Below, in pieces: positions 17,337 to 25,900 of a stretch of DNA of 64,000 nt. The translations under genes were made by a program, and so were the position numbers. The notes beneath the pieces were generated by a model. The model was given only the letters and a program-made list of their open reading frames with translations. It was not told where the DNA came from and searched no databases. Source of the DNA: Fidelibacterota bacterium (GTDB lineage: Bacteria; Fidelibacterota; Marinisomatia; Marinisomatales; SCKK01); contig SCKK01000002.1 of NCBI GenBank assembly GCA_004124475.1, forward strand, positions 1 to 64,000, read 5' to 3'. Every line of letters begins with the position of its first letter. The stretch's first letter is position 1.

Positions 17337-17420
17337 ACCTAACAAAGCAAATTCACTCGGACTGCCTTTTCCGTTGCGCTCTAAGGCATCCGGTGATTTG
17401 CAGCATTAAATTAGTTGGCT
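17337..17420 (+). repeat. attC-like integron recombination site
   Basis: Begins 2 nt after the GIY-YIG stop codon with ACCTAAC (17337-17343, matching RYYYAAC) and ends near AGTTGGC (17413-17419). Between them, 17347-17366 and 17385-17401 pair into a long stem that leaves three unpaired bases (T, T, C), all on the left strand. Such extrahelical bases on one arm are a hallmark of folded attC sites. The right core is one base off GTTRRRY. Best candidate attC in the window. Confidence 0.5.
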
Positions 17421-17588
17421 ATGTTCTATGAAATGACTGATTAAACTCATAAATTTTATTCTCGACGGGAAAAAATATGAAATCAAGAAACACAAATTTA
17501 CCGACTTATATTTTTAGAATCATAAGTGTACAGAATTTAAAGAAAGTGGCATTAAATAAGGTCGTTTGTAGAACATAGCTAATTAGTT
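17411..17588. repeat. Inverted repeat pair of ~22 bp enclosing ~130 bp of AT-rich DNA
   Basis: The arm at 17411-17433 (ttagttggctatgttctatg...) is the near-inverse of 17565-17588 (tttgtagaacatagctaatt...), sharing the uninterrupted core TAGAACATAGC. The AT-rich interior holds no gene. It may be a small non-autonomous element or a second, inverted cassette-boundary sequence. Confidence 0.4.
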
Positions 17589-17690
17589 TTACCAAATTCA
17601 TTTCAATTTTTCTTCCACCTTCTAATCTTATGTTTTTTAAAAATCTCTGTAATCTTTGCCTGCCTTGCCTACCTTCTTTGTGGCGGGAAT

Positions 17691-18266
17691 GGCTTTGCCG
17701 GGCTACCTATCACGCGTAACGATGGTTCCCGACCTTAAGCTCGGTGTGGCAGTCATGTCTAACCAGGAATCTGTGGCCCATTTATCAATCATGAATCACA
17801 TTATAGATTACTACTTGGGGTATTCAGACGTGGACTGGTTTGACACCTACAAAGCATATGACCAGCAGAGGAAGGTGAGAATAGCAGCAGCAGAAGAAAA
17901 GATTTCTACACAACGGGAGACAGTTCATCGGGTCCCATCCTCCCGCTCTCAATGCATACACTGGTACTTACGCTGATGCCTAGTATGGCAACATCACCAT
18001 AGAGTAGAAAGATGACGGAAGCATGTTGTTGAAGTTCTCTCAAACGCCTTCCCTTGCAGGCGATATTTATCACTGGCAGCACGATACATTTATTGTGCAC
18101 TGGCCACGACCGGGAACTGCCGGCTGACGCATTTGTAACATTCGCTCTCAACCCAGATGGCAACATTGACCAGGTAAAAATAAAACCAGTATCGCCGGCT
18201 ACGGACTTTAGCTTCGATTTTCTAAATCTCCTGTTGAAATCTATTATGTTAAAAAAGAATAAGTAA
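17691..18266 (+). pseudogene. Serine hydrolase (beta-lactamase family) C-terminal remnant with DUF3471 domain
   Basis: The + strand encodes 'LPGYLSRVTMVPDLKLGVAV' and 'SNQESVAHLSIMNHIIDYYLG', the end of a class C beta-lactamase-like domain. After a frameshift come 'NAYTGTYADA*YGNITIE*KDDGSMLLKFSQTPSLAGDIYHWQ' and, after another shift, 'ADAFVTFALNPDGNIDQVKI', which together form a DUF3471 domain. At least two frameshifts and two stop codons are present, and the catalytic SxxK half is gone. It is a clearly decayed gene, truncated at its 5' end next to the inverted-repeat/attC region. Confidence 0.8.
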
Positions 18267-18318
18267 ATTGAAAGACTTAAATAGATATAATAGAAACCGA
18301 TAAAGGAAGAGGCACCCA

Positions 18319-19236
18319 TTGTCAAAAACGCATTCGAACATGGCGAGAGGAATCTATGCCGCCAGCCTGACTCCTCTGGATCAGGAGCTGAATATCGACT
18401 ATAAAAAATTGGTCAACCATTGCCGGTGGCTGCTCAATAACGGCTGCCATGGAATTGTTCTTATGGGCACCACGGGAGAAGCCAATTCCTTCAGCATTGC
18501 CGAAAGAATGGAAACCCTGGAGGCGGTTATCCATGAAGGCATCCCTGGGAATAAACTGCTCGTAGGCACCGGCTGTTGCGCCCTCCCGGATACGGTAAAA
18601 TTAACCAAACATGCCCTGTCCCATGGCGTTGGGGGTGTGCTCGTTCTACCGCCCTTCTACTACAAACATGTTGATGATGAGGGACTTTATCGGGTATTCG
18701 CGCAAATCATTCAAAGTGTTAGTGATGATGGCTTGAAGATATTCCTGTATCACTTCCCCAAGATGAGCGGAATATCCTTCAGCATTCCTTTAATCCGGCG
18801 CCTGGCCCGGGACTTCCCCGAACAAATCGTAGGTCTGAAGGATTCCAGCGGCGACCTGAAAAACATGGAATTGATGCGCCAGACTTTTCCGGATTTCGGC
18901 ATATTCCCCGGGAATGAAAAAGTGTTGCTGAAAACGTTGCGGGAAGACGGTACTGGCTGCATTTCAGCTTCCATTAACCTTACCTGTGGATTAGCGGCAA
19001 AGATTTATACCGGGATAGATCATAAAGATGCGGAAGTATGGCAAAAAGAATTGAATCAATACCGCGGAACCATAGAAAAATATCCCATGGTTCCGGCATT
19101 GAAACAGGTCCTGTATCATATTACTCATGATGAAACCTGGCTCTATATGCGTCCCCCTCTGGTACCCCTAAAAAAGGAGCAGGCCGAAAATTTGATAGAA
19201 GAACTGGAGTCTATCGGTTTTCAAATGGATTATTAA
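18319..19236 (+). CDS. DapA/NanA-family aldolase (dihydrodipicolinate synthase family)
   Basis: A 305-residue TIM-barrel class I aldolase. It has the pyruvate-binding 'MGTTGEAN', the tyrosine site as 'LYHFP' and the Schiff-base lysine in 'GLKDSSGDLKNM'. The family covers dihydrodipicolinate synthase, N-acetylneuraminate lyase and sugar-acid aldolases. The window suggests lysine is made via aminoadipate, and 'YHFP' replaces the 'YNxP' of true DapA, so a catabolic sugar-acid or related aldolase is at least as likely as lysine synthesis. The start is a TTG with upstream AAGGAAG; the ATG seven codons later ('MARGIYAASL') is an alternative. It has no co-directional partner close by. Confidence 0.85.
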   Translation: MSKTHSNMARGIYAASLTPLDQELNIDYKKLVNHCRWLLNNGCHGIVLMGTTGEANSFSIAERMETLEAVIHEGIPGNKLLVGTGCCALPDTVKLTKHALSHGVGGVLVLPPFYYKHVDDEGLYRVFAQIIQSVSDDGLKIFLYHFPKMSGISFSIPLIRRLARDFPEQIVGLKDSSGDLKNMELMRQTFPDFGIFPGNEKVLLKTLREDGTGCISASINLTCGLAAKIYTGIDHKDAEVWQKELNQYRGTIEKYPMVPALKQVLYHITHDETWLYMRPPLVPLKKEQAENLIEELESIGFQMDY

Positions 19237-19560
19237 TCCATGGAAATGAATACCTATCAAAGAATTTTCGGGACGCGTTCGCTACGGTTTGCATAAATGC
19301 TAATCCTTGTCTCAGCGTGCTCTGTTACCATTACACACCCAAAGATTGCTTTTCCAAAGGATCCTGCGGAAAGGCTGAATGGAAAATTGTACTTTATGGC
19401 TCTTTCATCCATTTGGTTTACCCACATTGCTTGGTTGTACCCGAAATTTCGGGAGGTGGCTAATGAATCAAGGCTTGTTTTTCCTTTATAGTAAAAGCAA
19501 ATTCTCCAGTCAGTTTCTCCATATAGCTATCGAAAACATAAAAAAGTAGGGGTGTAAAAT
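19237..19560. other. 324-bp intergenic region with a dispersed element
   Basis: No convincing gene. It includes 'ccaaaggatcctgcggaaagg' (near 19358), close to sequences near 15376 and 26440, and so a member of a short dispersed repeat. A 64-codon frame over it has no recognisable features. Confidence 0.5.
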
Positions 19561-19896
19561 ATGTTCTGCCCGGAATGCGAATACGAATATAAAGATGAGA
19601 TTTTATTTTGTGAAGATTGTCGTGTCAGTCTTATTTCGGAACTTCCTGAAGATGTTTCTCTTAAGGAAATCAAATGGGTACCATTAGACACTCTTTCCGG
19701 CGATATTTATGCTGAAATGGTGAAAGAGAGTTTGGAAAATGCCCAAATCCCCTGTTTTATTAAAACCGATTTCATGATCTCTGCATACGGTGTGAAAGGC
19801 TCTGGAATCCCCGGAACCAAATCAAGGATTTTCGTCCCGGATGATTACTATGATAAAGCAATGGAAATTCTTGATGAGATGATGGATCACGATTAA
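19561..19896 (+). CDS. Zinc-ribbon plus DUF2007 protein
   Basis: A 111-residue protein. A four-cysteine ribbon at the N-terminus ('MFCPECEYEY' and 'FCEDCRVSL') is followed by a DUF2007 domain ('KWVPLDTLSGDIYAEMVKESLE', 'RIFVPDDYYDKAMEIL'), an alpha/beta fold described as a putative signal-transducing domain related to PII-like folds. This two-part architecture is common in FCB bacteria, and its function is unknown. 'GGGGTG' upstream of the ATG gives a fair ribosome site. It stands alone ahead of a toxin-antitoxin pair. Confidence 0.8.
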   Translation: MFCPECEYEYKDEILFCEDCRVSLISELPEDVSLKEIKWVPLDTLSGDIYAEMVKESLENAQIPCFIKTDFMISAYGVKGSGIPGTKSRIFVPDDYYDKAMEILDEMMDHD

Positions 19897-19988
19897 CAAA
19901 GGAAATTTTAAATTCGTTTGATTCCAGTGGCCTTTTGAGATAAATTCCAATATGGTTCCATTTTGGAAGTAAAACTGGAGAAATATTT

Positions 19989-20231
19989 ATGTCCACATTA
20001 ACAATAAAAAACATTCCCAATGAACTTTATGAGAGAGTAAAAGAGAGTGCAAAGCAGCACCGAAGAAGTATCAATAGTGAGGTCATTGTCTGTTTGGAAC
20101 ACACATTTTTTAGCAGGAGAATTGACCCTGATACGTTTCTTGCCAGAATACATTCTTTACGGCAACAAGTTTCCCTTCCTCCGCTTACTGACGAATTCCT
20201 TAAAAAGGCGAAAAATGAGGGGCGTCCTTGA
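19989..20231 (+). CDS. FitA-like ribbon-helix-helix antitoxin
   Basis: An 80-residue protein starting 'MSTLTIKNIPNELYERVKESAKQHRRSINSE', the standard ribbon-helix-helix DNA-binding domain of FitA/Arc-type antitoxins, followed by a short tail that would wrap the toxin. A 'GGAG' ribosome site lies upstream. Its stop overlaps the TTG start of the PIN-domain toxin by 4 bp. It probably represses its own operon with the toxin as co-repressor. Confidence 0.85.
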   Translation: MSTLTIKNIPNELYERVKESAKQHRRSINSEVIVCLEHTFFSRRIDPDTFLARIHSLRQQVSLPPLTDEFLKKAKNEGRP

Positions 20232-20632
20232 TTGTCGTTGATACAAATGTTATAGCTTATCTAATCCTACAAGGTACTCATACATCAGTTGCTTCCGTTA
20301 CCCTACAAAAAGATCCTGATTGGGTAGCTCCTCTACTTTGGAAAAGTGAATTTCGTAACGTTTTGACCACGTATATGCACAAAGGATCATTATCACTTAG
20401 GAAAGCCTTCCAACTTATGGAAAATGCCGAGTATTTGATGCGGGGTACTGCATTTGAGGTTGAATCATCCCATGTTTTGGATTTGGCGGCGAATTCTCCC
20501 TGCTCAGCCTATGATTGCGAGTTCGTTGCATTAGCGGAAGATCTTGGAATACCTCTAATTACAACGGATCAAAAAATTCCGTCATCTTTTCCATCCATAG
20601 CCATCTCTCTCGAAAGCTTCGTGGGGAGATAA
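20228..20632 (+). CDS. PIN-domain ribonuclease toxin (VapC/FitB type)
   Basis: A 134-residue PIN-domain protein with TTG start. Acidic metal-binding residues are visible in 'IVVDTNVIAYLI' (D), 'LLWKSEFRNVL' (E), 'SAYDCEFVALAEDLGIPLIT' (D) and 'TTDQKI' (D). VapC/FitB toxins cleave RNA, often tRNA, when freed from the antitoxin. In contrast to the PIN gene at 13419, all the key positions are present, so this copy looks functional. Coupled to the preceding FitA-like gene. Confidence 0.88.
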   Translation: MIVVDTNVIAYLILQGTHTSVASVTLQKDPDWVAPLLWKSEFRNVLTTYMHKGSLSLRKAFQLMENAEYLMRGTAFEVESSHVLDLAANSPCSAYDCEFVALAEDLGIPLITTDQKIPSSFPSIAISLESFVGR

Positions 20633-20700
20633 TAATAAATTTTAACACAATTCAATGTTAATCTGCTGAAAGGATTTAACCAAATACGAAACCACTATTT

Positions 20701-21966
20701 ATGATACATAAATTCCAATCCGTAAAAGGAACGAAAGATCTCCTTCCAACCGAAACTCCCCGCTGGCGAGAACTGGAAGAAACGGTCCACAAATTTATTT
20801 CTCGCTGGGGATATCTGGAAATTCGTACTCCTGCTTTTGAGCCTACAGAACTTTTCGTCAGAAGTTCCGGTGAGGGGAGTGATATTGTCACCAAACAGAT
20901 GTACACCTTCGAAGACCAAAGCCAGACAAGTATCACCTTGAAACCCGAATTGACAGCTCCCGTTATTAGAGCGTACATCCAGCATAATCTGGCAAAACAA
21001 GGCGGAACAACAAAACTCTATTACATCGATTCCCTCTATCGCCAGGAACGTCCCCAGGCTGGGAGGCTCCGCCAATTCAATCAGTTTGGTGTGGAGGCAA
21101 TTGGTTCATCAAATCCCGAACAAGATGCTGAGGTTATCGCCTTAGCATACCTGATTTTACTAGACCTGGGAATTGAAGACCTGGAACTTTATCTTAACAG
21201 CATCGGTTCTGAGGAAACACGAAAGCGATACAGAAAAATCCTGTCGGAATATTTTTTAGAACATGAGCAACAATTGAGCGATGTGAGCCGAGAAAGACTG
21301 CACAAAAACCCCCTCAGAATTCTTGATACTAAGGATAAGAAAGAACAGACATTATTAGCCAATGCTCCGAAAATTTACAATTATTTATCTCAGGATGATC
21401 AAGACCACTATGAGACAGTCAAACACCATCTGACTGAGTTGGAAATACCTTTTATCCAGCACGATTTATTGGTGCGAGGTCTCGATTATTATACACGAAC
21501 CACTTTTGAAATTACAAGCTCAAAATTAGGCGCTCAAAACGCTCTTTGCGGGGGAGGACGATATGACGGTTTGGTGGAATCGCTTGGAGGTCCCCCCACA
21601 CCTGCAATAGGTTTTGCTGCAGGGATTGAAAGAATCCTCATGGCACAAAAAGATACCTGCACCGGTAAAGATAAACCAGATCGCATCTATGTTGTTTGTG
21701 CCACTGAAAACGCCAGAGATTTTGTTCTAAAATTGACGATGGATCTTCGGAAACAAGGTTTACCCGTCGAATTTGATGCACTCCGCCGAAGCTTGAAAGC
21801 CCAGATGCGGGATGCTAATCGGTTAAAGTGCACTTTTGCTGTTATCATCGGGGAAAAAGAATTGGATTCCGAAACAATCCAATTAAAGAATCTTACCACC
21901 AGCGAACAGAAAACTGTACAACTTGGTACTTTGATCACATACTTGACCAAGGAACTTAAATTCTAG
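20701..21966 (+). CDS. hisS: Histidyl-tRNA synthetase
   Basis: A 421-residue class II aminoacyl-tRNA synthetase charging tRNA-His. Family motifs are the N-terminal 'VKGTKDLLP', motif 2 'YYIDSLYRQERPQAGRLRQFNQFGVEAIG' region, the histidine-specific 'LVRGLDYYTRT', then 'ALCGGGRYDGL', motif 3 'AIGFAAGIERILMA' and a C-terminal anticodon-binding domain. Length is normal for bacteria. It is followed by a hairpin resembling a terminator and is monocistronic. Confidence 0.97.
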   Translation: MIHKFQSVKGTKDLLPTETPRWRELEETVHKFISRWGYLEIRTPAFEPTELFVRSSGEGSDIVTKQMYTFEDQSQTSITLKPELTAPVIRAYIQHNLAKQGGTTKLYYIDSLYRQERPQAGRLRQFNQFGVEAIGSSNPEQDAEVIALAYLILLDLGIEDLELYLNSIGSEETRKRYRKILSEYFLEHEQQLSDVSRERLHKNPLRILDTKDKKEQTLLANAPKIYNYLSQDDQDHYETVKHHLTELEIPFIQHDLLVRGLDYYTRTTFEITSSKLGAQNALCGGGRYDGLVESLGGPPTPAIGFAAGIERILMAQKDTCTGKDKPDRIYVVCATENARDFVLKLTMDLRKQGLPVEFDALRRSLKAQMRDANRLKCTFAVIIGEKELDSETIQLKNLTTSEQKTVQLGTLITYLTKELKF

Positions 21967-21984
21967 GTTTTTACGACTAACTGT

Positions 21985-22006
21985 GACAAAGTCCAAAGAC
22001 CTTGTC
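21985..22006 (+). terminator. Hairpin after hisS
   Basis: Arms GACAAAGTC and GACCTTGTC with a CAAA loop form a 9-bp stem (one mismatch), followed by an AT-rich stretch ('aaattattattt') about 19 bp after the hisS stop. The arm motif recurs in the composite inverted repeat at 4981-5038. Confidence 0.5.
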
Positions 22007-22120
22007 AAATTATTATTTTAAAAATTAAGATTTCAAAAAATGGCAAATCGATAAAAATTGGAATTTGGAAGAAAATGAATTTATGATTATATTAATTCAT
22101 GAAAAATAGGAAGACATGAC

Positions 22121-22390
22121 ATGCTTAGAAAATTAGGTAAGAGTAATCAGGTGGCTATTCCAAGGAATATTATGGAAACATTGCATCTAAGAGTGGATGA
22201 CTATCTCGATGTTTATATTGAAGACAATAGAATTATTCTTGAGCCCAAAGTCGTTATTCCGAGAGAACAGGCCTATTTCTTCACCGAAGAATGGCAGAGA
22301 GAAGAACAACAAGCTGAGAAGGACATTCAGGAGAAAAGAGTAACAAAGACGACCAACCTCGACGAGCTGTTTGAAGAGATGGACAAGTAG
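22121..22390 (+). CDS. AbrB-type antitoxin
   Basis: An 89-residue protein with an N-terminal AbrB/MazE DNA-binding hairpin ('LRKLGKSNQVAIPRNIMETL', 'RVDDYLDVYIEDNRIIL') and an acidic, glutamine/glutamate-rich C-terminal tail ('EEWQREEQQAEKDIQEK', 'LDELFEEMDK') for toxin binding. It overlaps the RelE-like gene by one nucleotide (TAG/GTG), a coupled arrangement. Together they form an AbrB-RelE toxin-antitoxin unit. Confidence 0.85.
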   Translation: MLRKLGKSNQVAIPRNIMETLHLRVDDYLDVYIEDNRIILEPKVVIPREQAYFFTEEWQREEQQAEKDIQEKRVTKTTNLDELFEEMDK

Positions 22391-22644
22391 TGCATATTGA
22401 AGCCACTGGAACTTACATCAAACTCTACAAGAAACTCTCACCTGATATACAGAAAAAAGTTAAGAAGACACTATCTTTGTTCCAGGAAAATCCTTCTCAT
22501 CCTTCATTGAGAAACAAGAAAATGACAGGTCAAAAAAACATCTACGAAATTCGTGTTACTCTGAATTTCAGGATTACCTACGCCAAAAAAGTGAATACAG
22601 CGATCTTGCGAAAAGTGGGTACTCACATAATGAAACAGCCCTAA
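22390..22644 (+). CDS. RelE/ParE-family toxin
   Basis: An 84-residue protein with GTG start. The pattern 'LYKKLSPDIQKKVKKTLSLFQ', 'LRNKKMTG', 'IYEIRVTLNFRITYAKK' and the final 'AILRKVGTH' are typical of the RelE/ParE mRNA interferase or gyrase-inhibitor fold (the common ending is 'RRIGTHD'). It follows its AbrB antitoxin without a gap. Length and motifs look intact. Confidence 0.85.
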   Translation: MHIEATGTYIKLYKKLSPDIQKKVKKTLSLFQENPSHPSLRNKKMTGQKNIYEIRVTLNFRITYAKKVNTAILRKVGTHIMKQP

Positions 22645-22778
22645 CGTGGCAAGACTGGCTCACCTCTCTACAGGATTGTTCTGTTAACGCCCCTTGACCA
22701 CAGGAGAAGCTTTTCATTATAATTCCTACTTGACTTTCCCTATCCTCATCGTAAATTTTACACGCACGCACGTATATC

Positions 22779-25025
22779 ATGGGTAAACAATCATTAATTA
22801 TCGTTGAATCTCCCTCGAAAGCGAGGACAATAGAGCGGTATCTCGGAAAGGAATACCGCGTTCTTGCATGTAACGGGCATATAAAAGATCTGCCAAAATC
22901 GGATCTGGGTATCGACATAGAAAATAATTTCGCTACCAAATATGTACTGCTTCCTGAGAAATATAAGGTGATTAAAAAAATTAAAGAGACAGCAAGTCAC
23001 GCTCCCCAAATTCTCATCGCCACTGACCCTGACCGGGAGGGAGAAGCCATAGCCTGGCATCTTGTCACAGAGCTGGATGGAAAGTCGAGCAAGATAAAGC
23101 GGGTTCTTTTTAATGAAATCACTGCTTCCGGTATACAGGCAGGCATTCAAAACATGAGAAACGTCGATATGCAGCTTGTGGATGCCCAGAAAGCAAGGCG
23201 TGTGATTGACCGGATTGTCGGTTTCAAAGTATCAGAATTTCTATGGCGGGTCTTATTCAATGGTCTAAGCGCGGGTCGTGTTCAATCTGTCGCACTTAGG
23301 CTGGTATGCGAAAGACATCAAGAGATCATTGATTTTAAACCTGTTGAATATTGGACACTTGGCGTGCTATTGAAATCCCAAAAGGGGGAAATTTTCATAG
23401 CTCAACTTTATCTAATCAAAAATCAAAAACCCGAGATTCCAAACGAAGCTGAAACTGACCGAATTATCCGGTTCATTGCTGACAAGGAATTTAAGATCTC
23501 CTCCATCGGGAAAAAATTAGCGAAGAAAAGACCCTATGCCCCGTTTATCACAAGCACACTCCAGCAAGAAGCAGCCAACCGTCTCGGATTTTCACCGGCT
23601 AATACCATGAGAATAGCACAAAAACTTTACGAAGGGATTGATATCGGAGATGGCGCTCCCACGGGTTTGATCACATATATGCGAACAGATTCCACCCGAA
23701 TTTCCAATGAAGCTATCGGATCAGTAAGAAAACATATTTCCCGGCAATACGGGAATGAATATCTCCCCAAAAAGGCAATAATATACGCCTCCAAAAAGAA
23801 ATTGGTACAAGATGCCCATGAAGCTATCCGACCATCAAAACCCGATTTGACACCTCAAGGCATAAAGGATAATTTGGGAAAAGATGAATTCAAATTATAT
23901 GAACTGATCTGGCAGCGGTTTGTCGCTTCACAGATGACCCCCACCGTATTGAATCAAACTACCATCGATATCTTAGCAGGAGATGATCACCTCTTTCGGA
24001 CAAAGGGGTCTGTGGTCAAATTTGACGGGTTTCGTAAGGTGTATCCTATGGCGAGAAAGAGTGAAGATCAAAATACACCCAAATATTTGGCAGAGGGTGA
24101 AATAGTAGAAAGACTTGAGTTCAGACCTGAACAACACTTCACCAAACCGCCTCCCTACTTCACCGAAAGTTCCCTCATCAAGGAACTCGATAGCAGAGGT
24201 ATTGGTAGACCAAGCACATTTGCTGAAATCATTTCCCGACTGAAAAAGCGAGAATACGTTACTAAGGAAAAAGGTAAATTAATCCCAACGGAAATTGGTA
24301 TGACAGTAAACAAAGTCCTTACCAACAACCTCCCTGACATTTTCGACTTTCAGTTTACCGCAAGGATGGAAGAAGAATTAGACAACATTGAAACAGGAAA
24401 ACTGAAATATCTGGATGTTGTTAACAATTTTTATAAACCGTTTCACACATCCATAAATAAGGCTCGCGAACGAAGATCAGAAATCAAATCGACACTTGTA
24501 GAAACAACATCTGAAGTGTGTGAAAAGTGTGGTAGCAAAATGGTCATTAAGTGGAATTCAAGAGGAGAAAAGTTTTTAGCCTGTTCCGGTTTCCCCAAGT
24601 GCCGGAATGCCAAATCTTTACTCGGGGAAGAATCTCAGCCAGAAAAACTTGGTATACCGTGTCCCGAATGCGGGGGAGATCAAATTGTGAAAAAAGGGCG
24701 TTATGGTCGGTATGCGGGCTGCAGTAATTATCCTGAATGTAAATTTACAAACTCCATTTCCACAGGAGTTCTGTGCCCTGAGATCGGCTGCACCGGAGAA
24801 ATCGTCGAACGGACCAGTAGAAAAGGGAAACGATTCTATAGCTGTAATCGCTATCCCGATTGTAAACATGTCTCATGGAATAAGCCAATTTTATATCACT
24901 GCATCGAGTGTAGTAATACTTATGTCGAAGAACGCTTCTCCAAAAACAGGGGGAAATATTATGCCTGTCCCAATTGTAAAAAGACCACCCAATCACTGGA
25001 AGAAAAGGTGAAGACGGTAGATTAA
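22779..25025 (+). CDS. topA: DNA topoisomerase I
   Basis: A 748-residue type IA topoisomerase that relaxes negative supercoils. Visible are the TOPRIM domain ('LIIVESPSKARTIERYLG' and 'ATDPDREGEA' at about 81-90), 'SAGRVQSVALRL', the active-site tyrosine Y300 in 'LITYMRTDSTR' and 'DAHEAIRPS'. The C-terminus carries four Cys4 zinc ribbons ('CEKCGSKM...CSGFPKC', 'CPECGGDQ...CSNYPEC', 'CPEIGCTG...CNRYPDC' and 'CIECSNTY...CPNC'). Length and layout are typical. No ribosome site is obvious before the ATG. Monocistronic. Confidence 0.97.
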   Translation: MGKQSLIIVESPSKARTIERYLGKEYRVLACNGHIKDLPKSDLGIDIENNFATKYVLLPEKYKVIKKIKETASHAPQILIATDPDREGEAIAWHLVTELDGKSSKIKRVLFNEITASGIQAGIQNMRNVDMQLVDAQKARRVIDRIVGFKVSEFLWRVLFNGLSAGRVQSVALRLVCERHQEIIDFKPVEYWTLGVLLKSQKGEIFIAQLYLIKNQKPEIPNEAETDRIIRFIADKEFKISSIGKKLAKKRPYAPFITSTLQQEAANRLGFSPANTMRIAQKLYEGIDIGDGAPTGLITYMRTDSTRISNEAIGSVRKHISRQYGNEYLPKKAIIYASKKKLVQDAHEAIRPSKPDLTPQGIKDNLGKDEFKLYELIWQRFVASQMTPTVLNQTTIDILAGDDHLFRTKGSVVKFDGFRKVYPMARKSEDQNTPKYLAEGEIVERLEFRPEQHFTKPPPYFTESSLIKELDSRGIGRPSTFAEIISRLKKREYVTKEKGKLIPTEIGMTVNKVLTNNLPDIFDFQFTARMEEELDNIETGKLKYLDVVNNFYKPFHTSINKARERRSEIKSTLVETTSEVCEKCGSKMVIKWNSRGEKFLACSGFPKCRNAKSLLGEESQPEKLGIPCPECGGDQIVKKGRYGRYAGCSNYPECKFTNSISTGVLCPEIGCTGEIVERTSRKGKRFYSCNRYPDCKHVSWNKPILYHCIECSNTYVEERFSKNRGKYYACPNCKKTTQSLEEKVKTVD

Positions 25026-25333
25026 ATCATATCCTATTTTGTTATAATTTTTAACCCTTAAAATAGACTTGATAAATCGGGAACAGGAAATAATCTCAGG
25101 AATTGAACCAATATTATCCATTTTTCCAACAGCAAGTATTAAGATTAAAAGTTAAATGAAACACACATCCCGACCCCCCCGACAAGTCGGGGTCGGGGGG
25201 ACAAACCTGCCCGACAAAGCCGTTCAGGCAGGGAAAGATGAAAATATGAAGCAGGGAGCAGGAGCTATAGATTGAACAATATTTTCCCATCACTCCTCCA
25301 CATCCCGAAGAATCGGGATGAAGGTATTTTGAG
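25026..25333. repeat. Intergenic cluster of three GC-rich palindromes
   Basis: Within 308 bp lie a long palindrome at 25169-25200 (cccgaccccccc...ggtcgggggg), a second at 25206-25232 (cctgcccgac...caggcagg) and CATCCCGAAGAATCGGGATG at 25301-25320, only 13 bp before the ccmH-like start codon. They belong to the dispersed palindrome families of this genome. The last could fold in the mRNA leader and influence translation of the next gene. No coding sequence is seen. Confidence 0.6.
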
Positions 25334-25774
25334 ATGAAACAGATATTATTCATCATCGCTTTACTTCTGACATCTGGAATTACAGCCGATGAGAACAAGG
25401 CAATTCGGAAAGAAGTGGAATCTGGCTTAATGTGCCAATGTGGTTGTACCATGACTGTCGGAACTTGTAATCATGCGGAATGTGGTTTTTCTATTCCCGA
25501 ACGAAAAAGGATAGCTCAAATGGTCTCAGCTGGAAAGAACAAAGAAGAAATCATAAAATCCTACGTATCAAGATTTGGACAACAGATCCTTTCCGCACCT
25601 CCGAAATCCGATATTATAGCTTGGGCTACTCCGATTGTTATTGCGTTTGTTGCGCTCGGTGTGCTTCTGATTTATCTTAAAGAAAGACCCGATGATGTGA
25701 GTCGCACTCCGGTAAAGTCTAAAGAAATACCCTATGATGAAGTGATTGAGAAAGAGTTAAAAGAGATGGACTAA
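25334..25774 (+). CDS. CcmH/NrfF-like cytochrome c maturation thiol protein
   Basis: A 146-residue exported protein: a signal peptide ('MKQILFIIALLLTSGITA'), a cysteine-rich periplasmic domain with 'LMCQCGCTMTVGTCNHAECG' in place of the usual RCxxCQ motif, 'IKSYVSRFGQQILSAPP' as in CcmH, then a transmembrane helix at about 96-114 and a cytoplasmic tail. CcmH/CcdA-partner proteins reduce apocytochrome c thiols before haem attachment. The 'CxCGC' variant is common in FCB bacteria. No other ccm genes are adjacent. Confidence 0.8.
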   Translation: MKQILFIIALLLTSGITADENKAIRKEVESGLMCQCGCTMTVGTCNHAECGFSIPERKRIAQMVSAGKNKEEIIKSYVSRFGQQILSAPPKSDIIAWATPIVIAFVALGVLLIYLKERPDDVSRTPVKSKEIPYDEVIEKELKEMD

Positions 25775-25900
25775 TGTGGAACCGGAGAAATGGCAAATTG
25801 CCTGAACAAATACCTGTTGAGATATAGTATCCGTATAACGTCGGGATCTGATAAAATATCGTAATAGTTCACCACCATAATTAAAAAGTAACATAAGAGT

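Noticed and set aside
19297-19491. A 64-codon frame after the DapA-family gene
   Set aside because: It covers a dispersed repeat element, has no ribosome site and resembles no protein I know.
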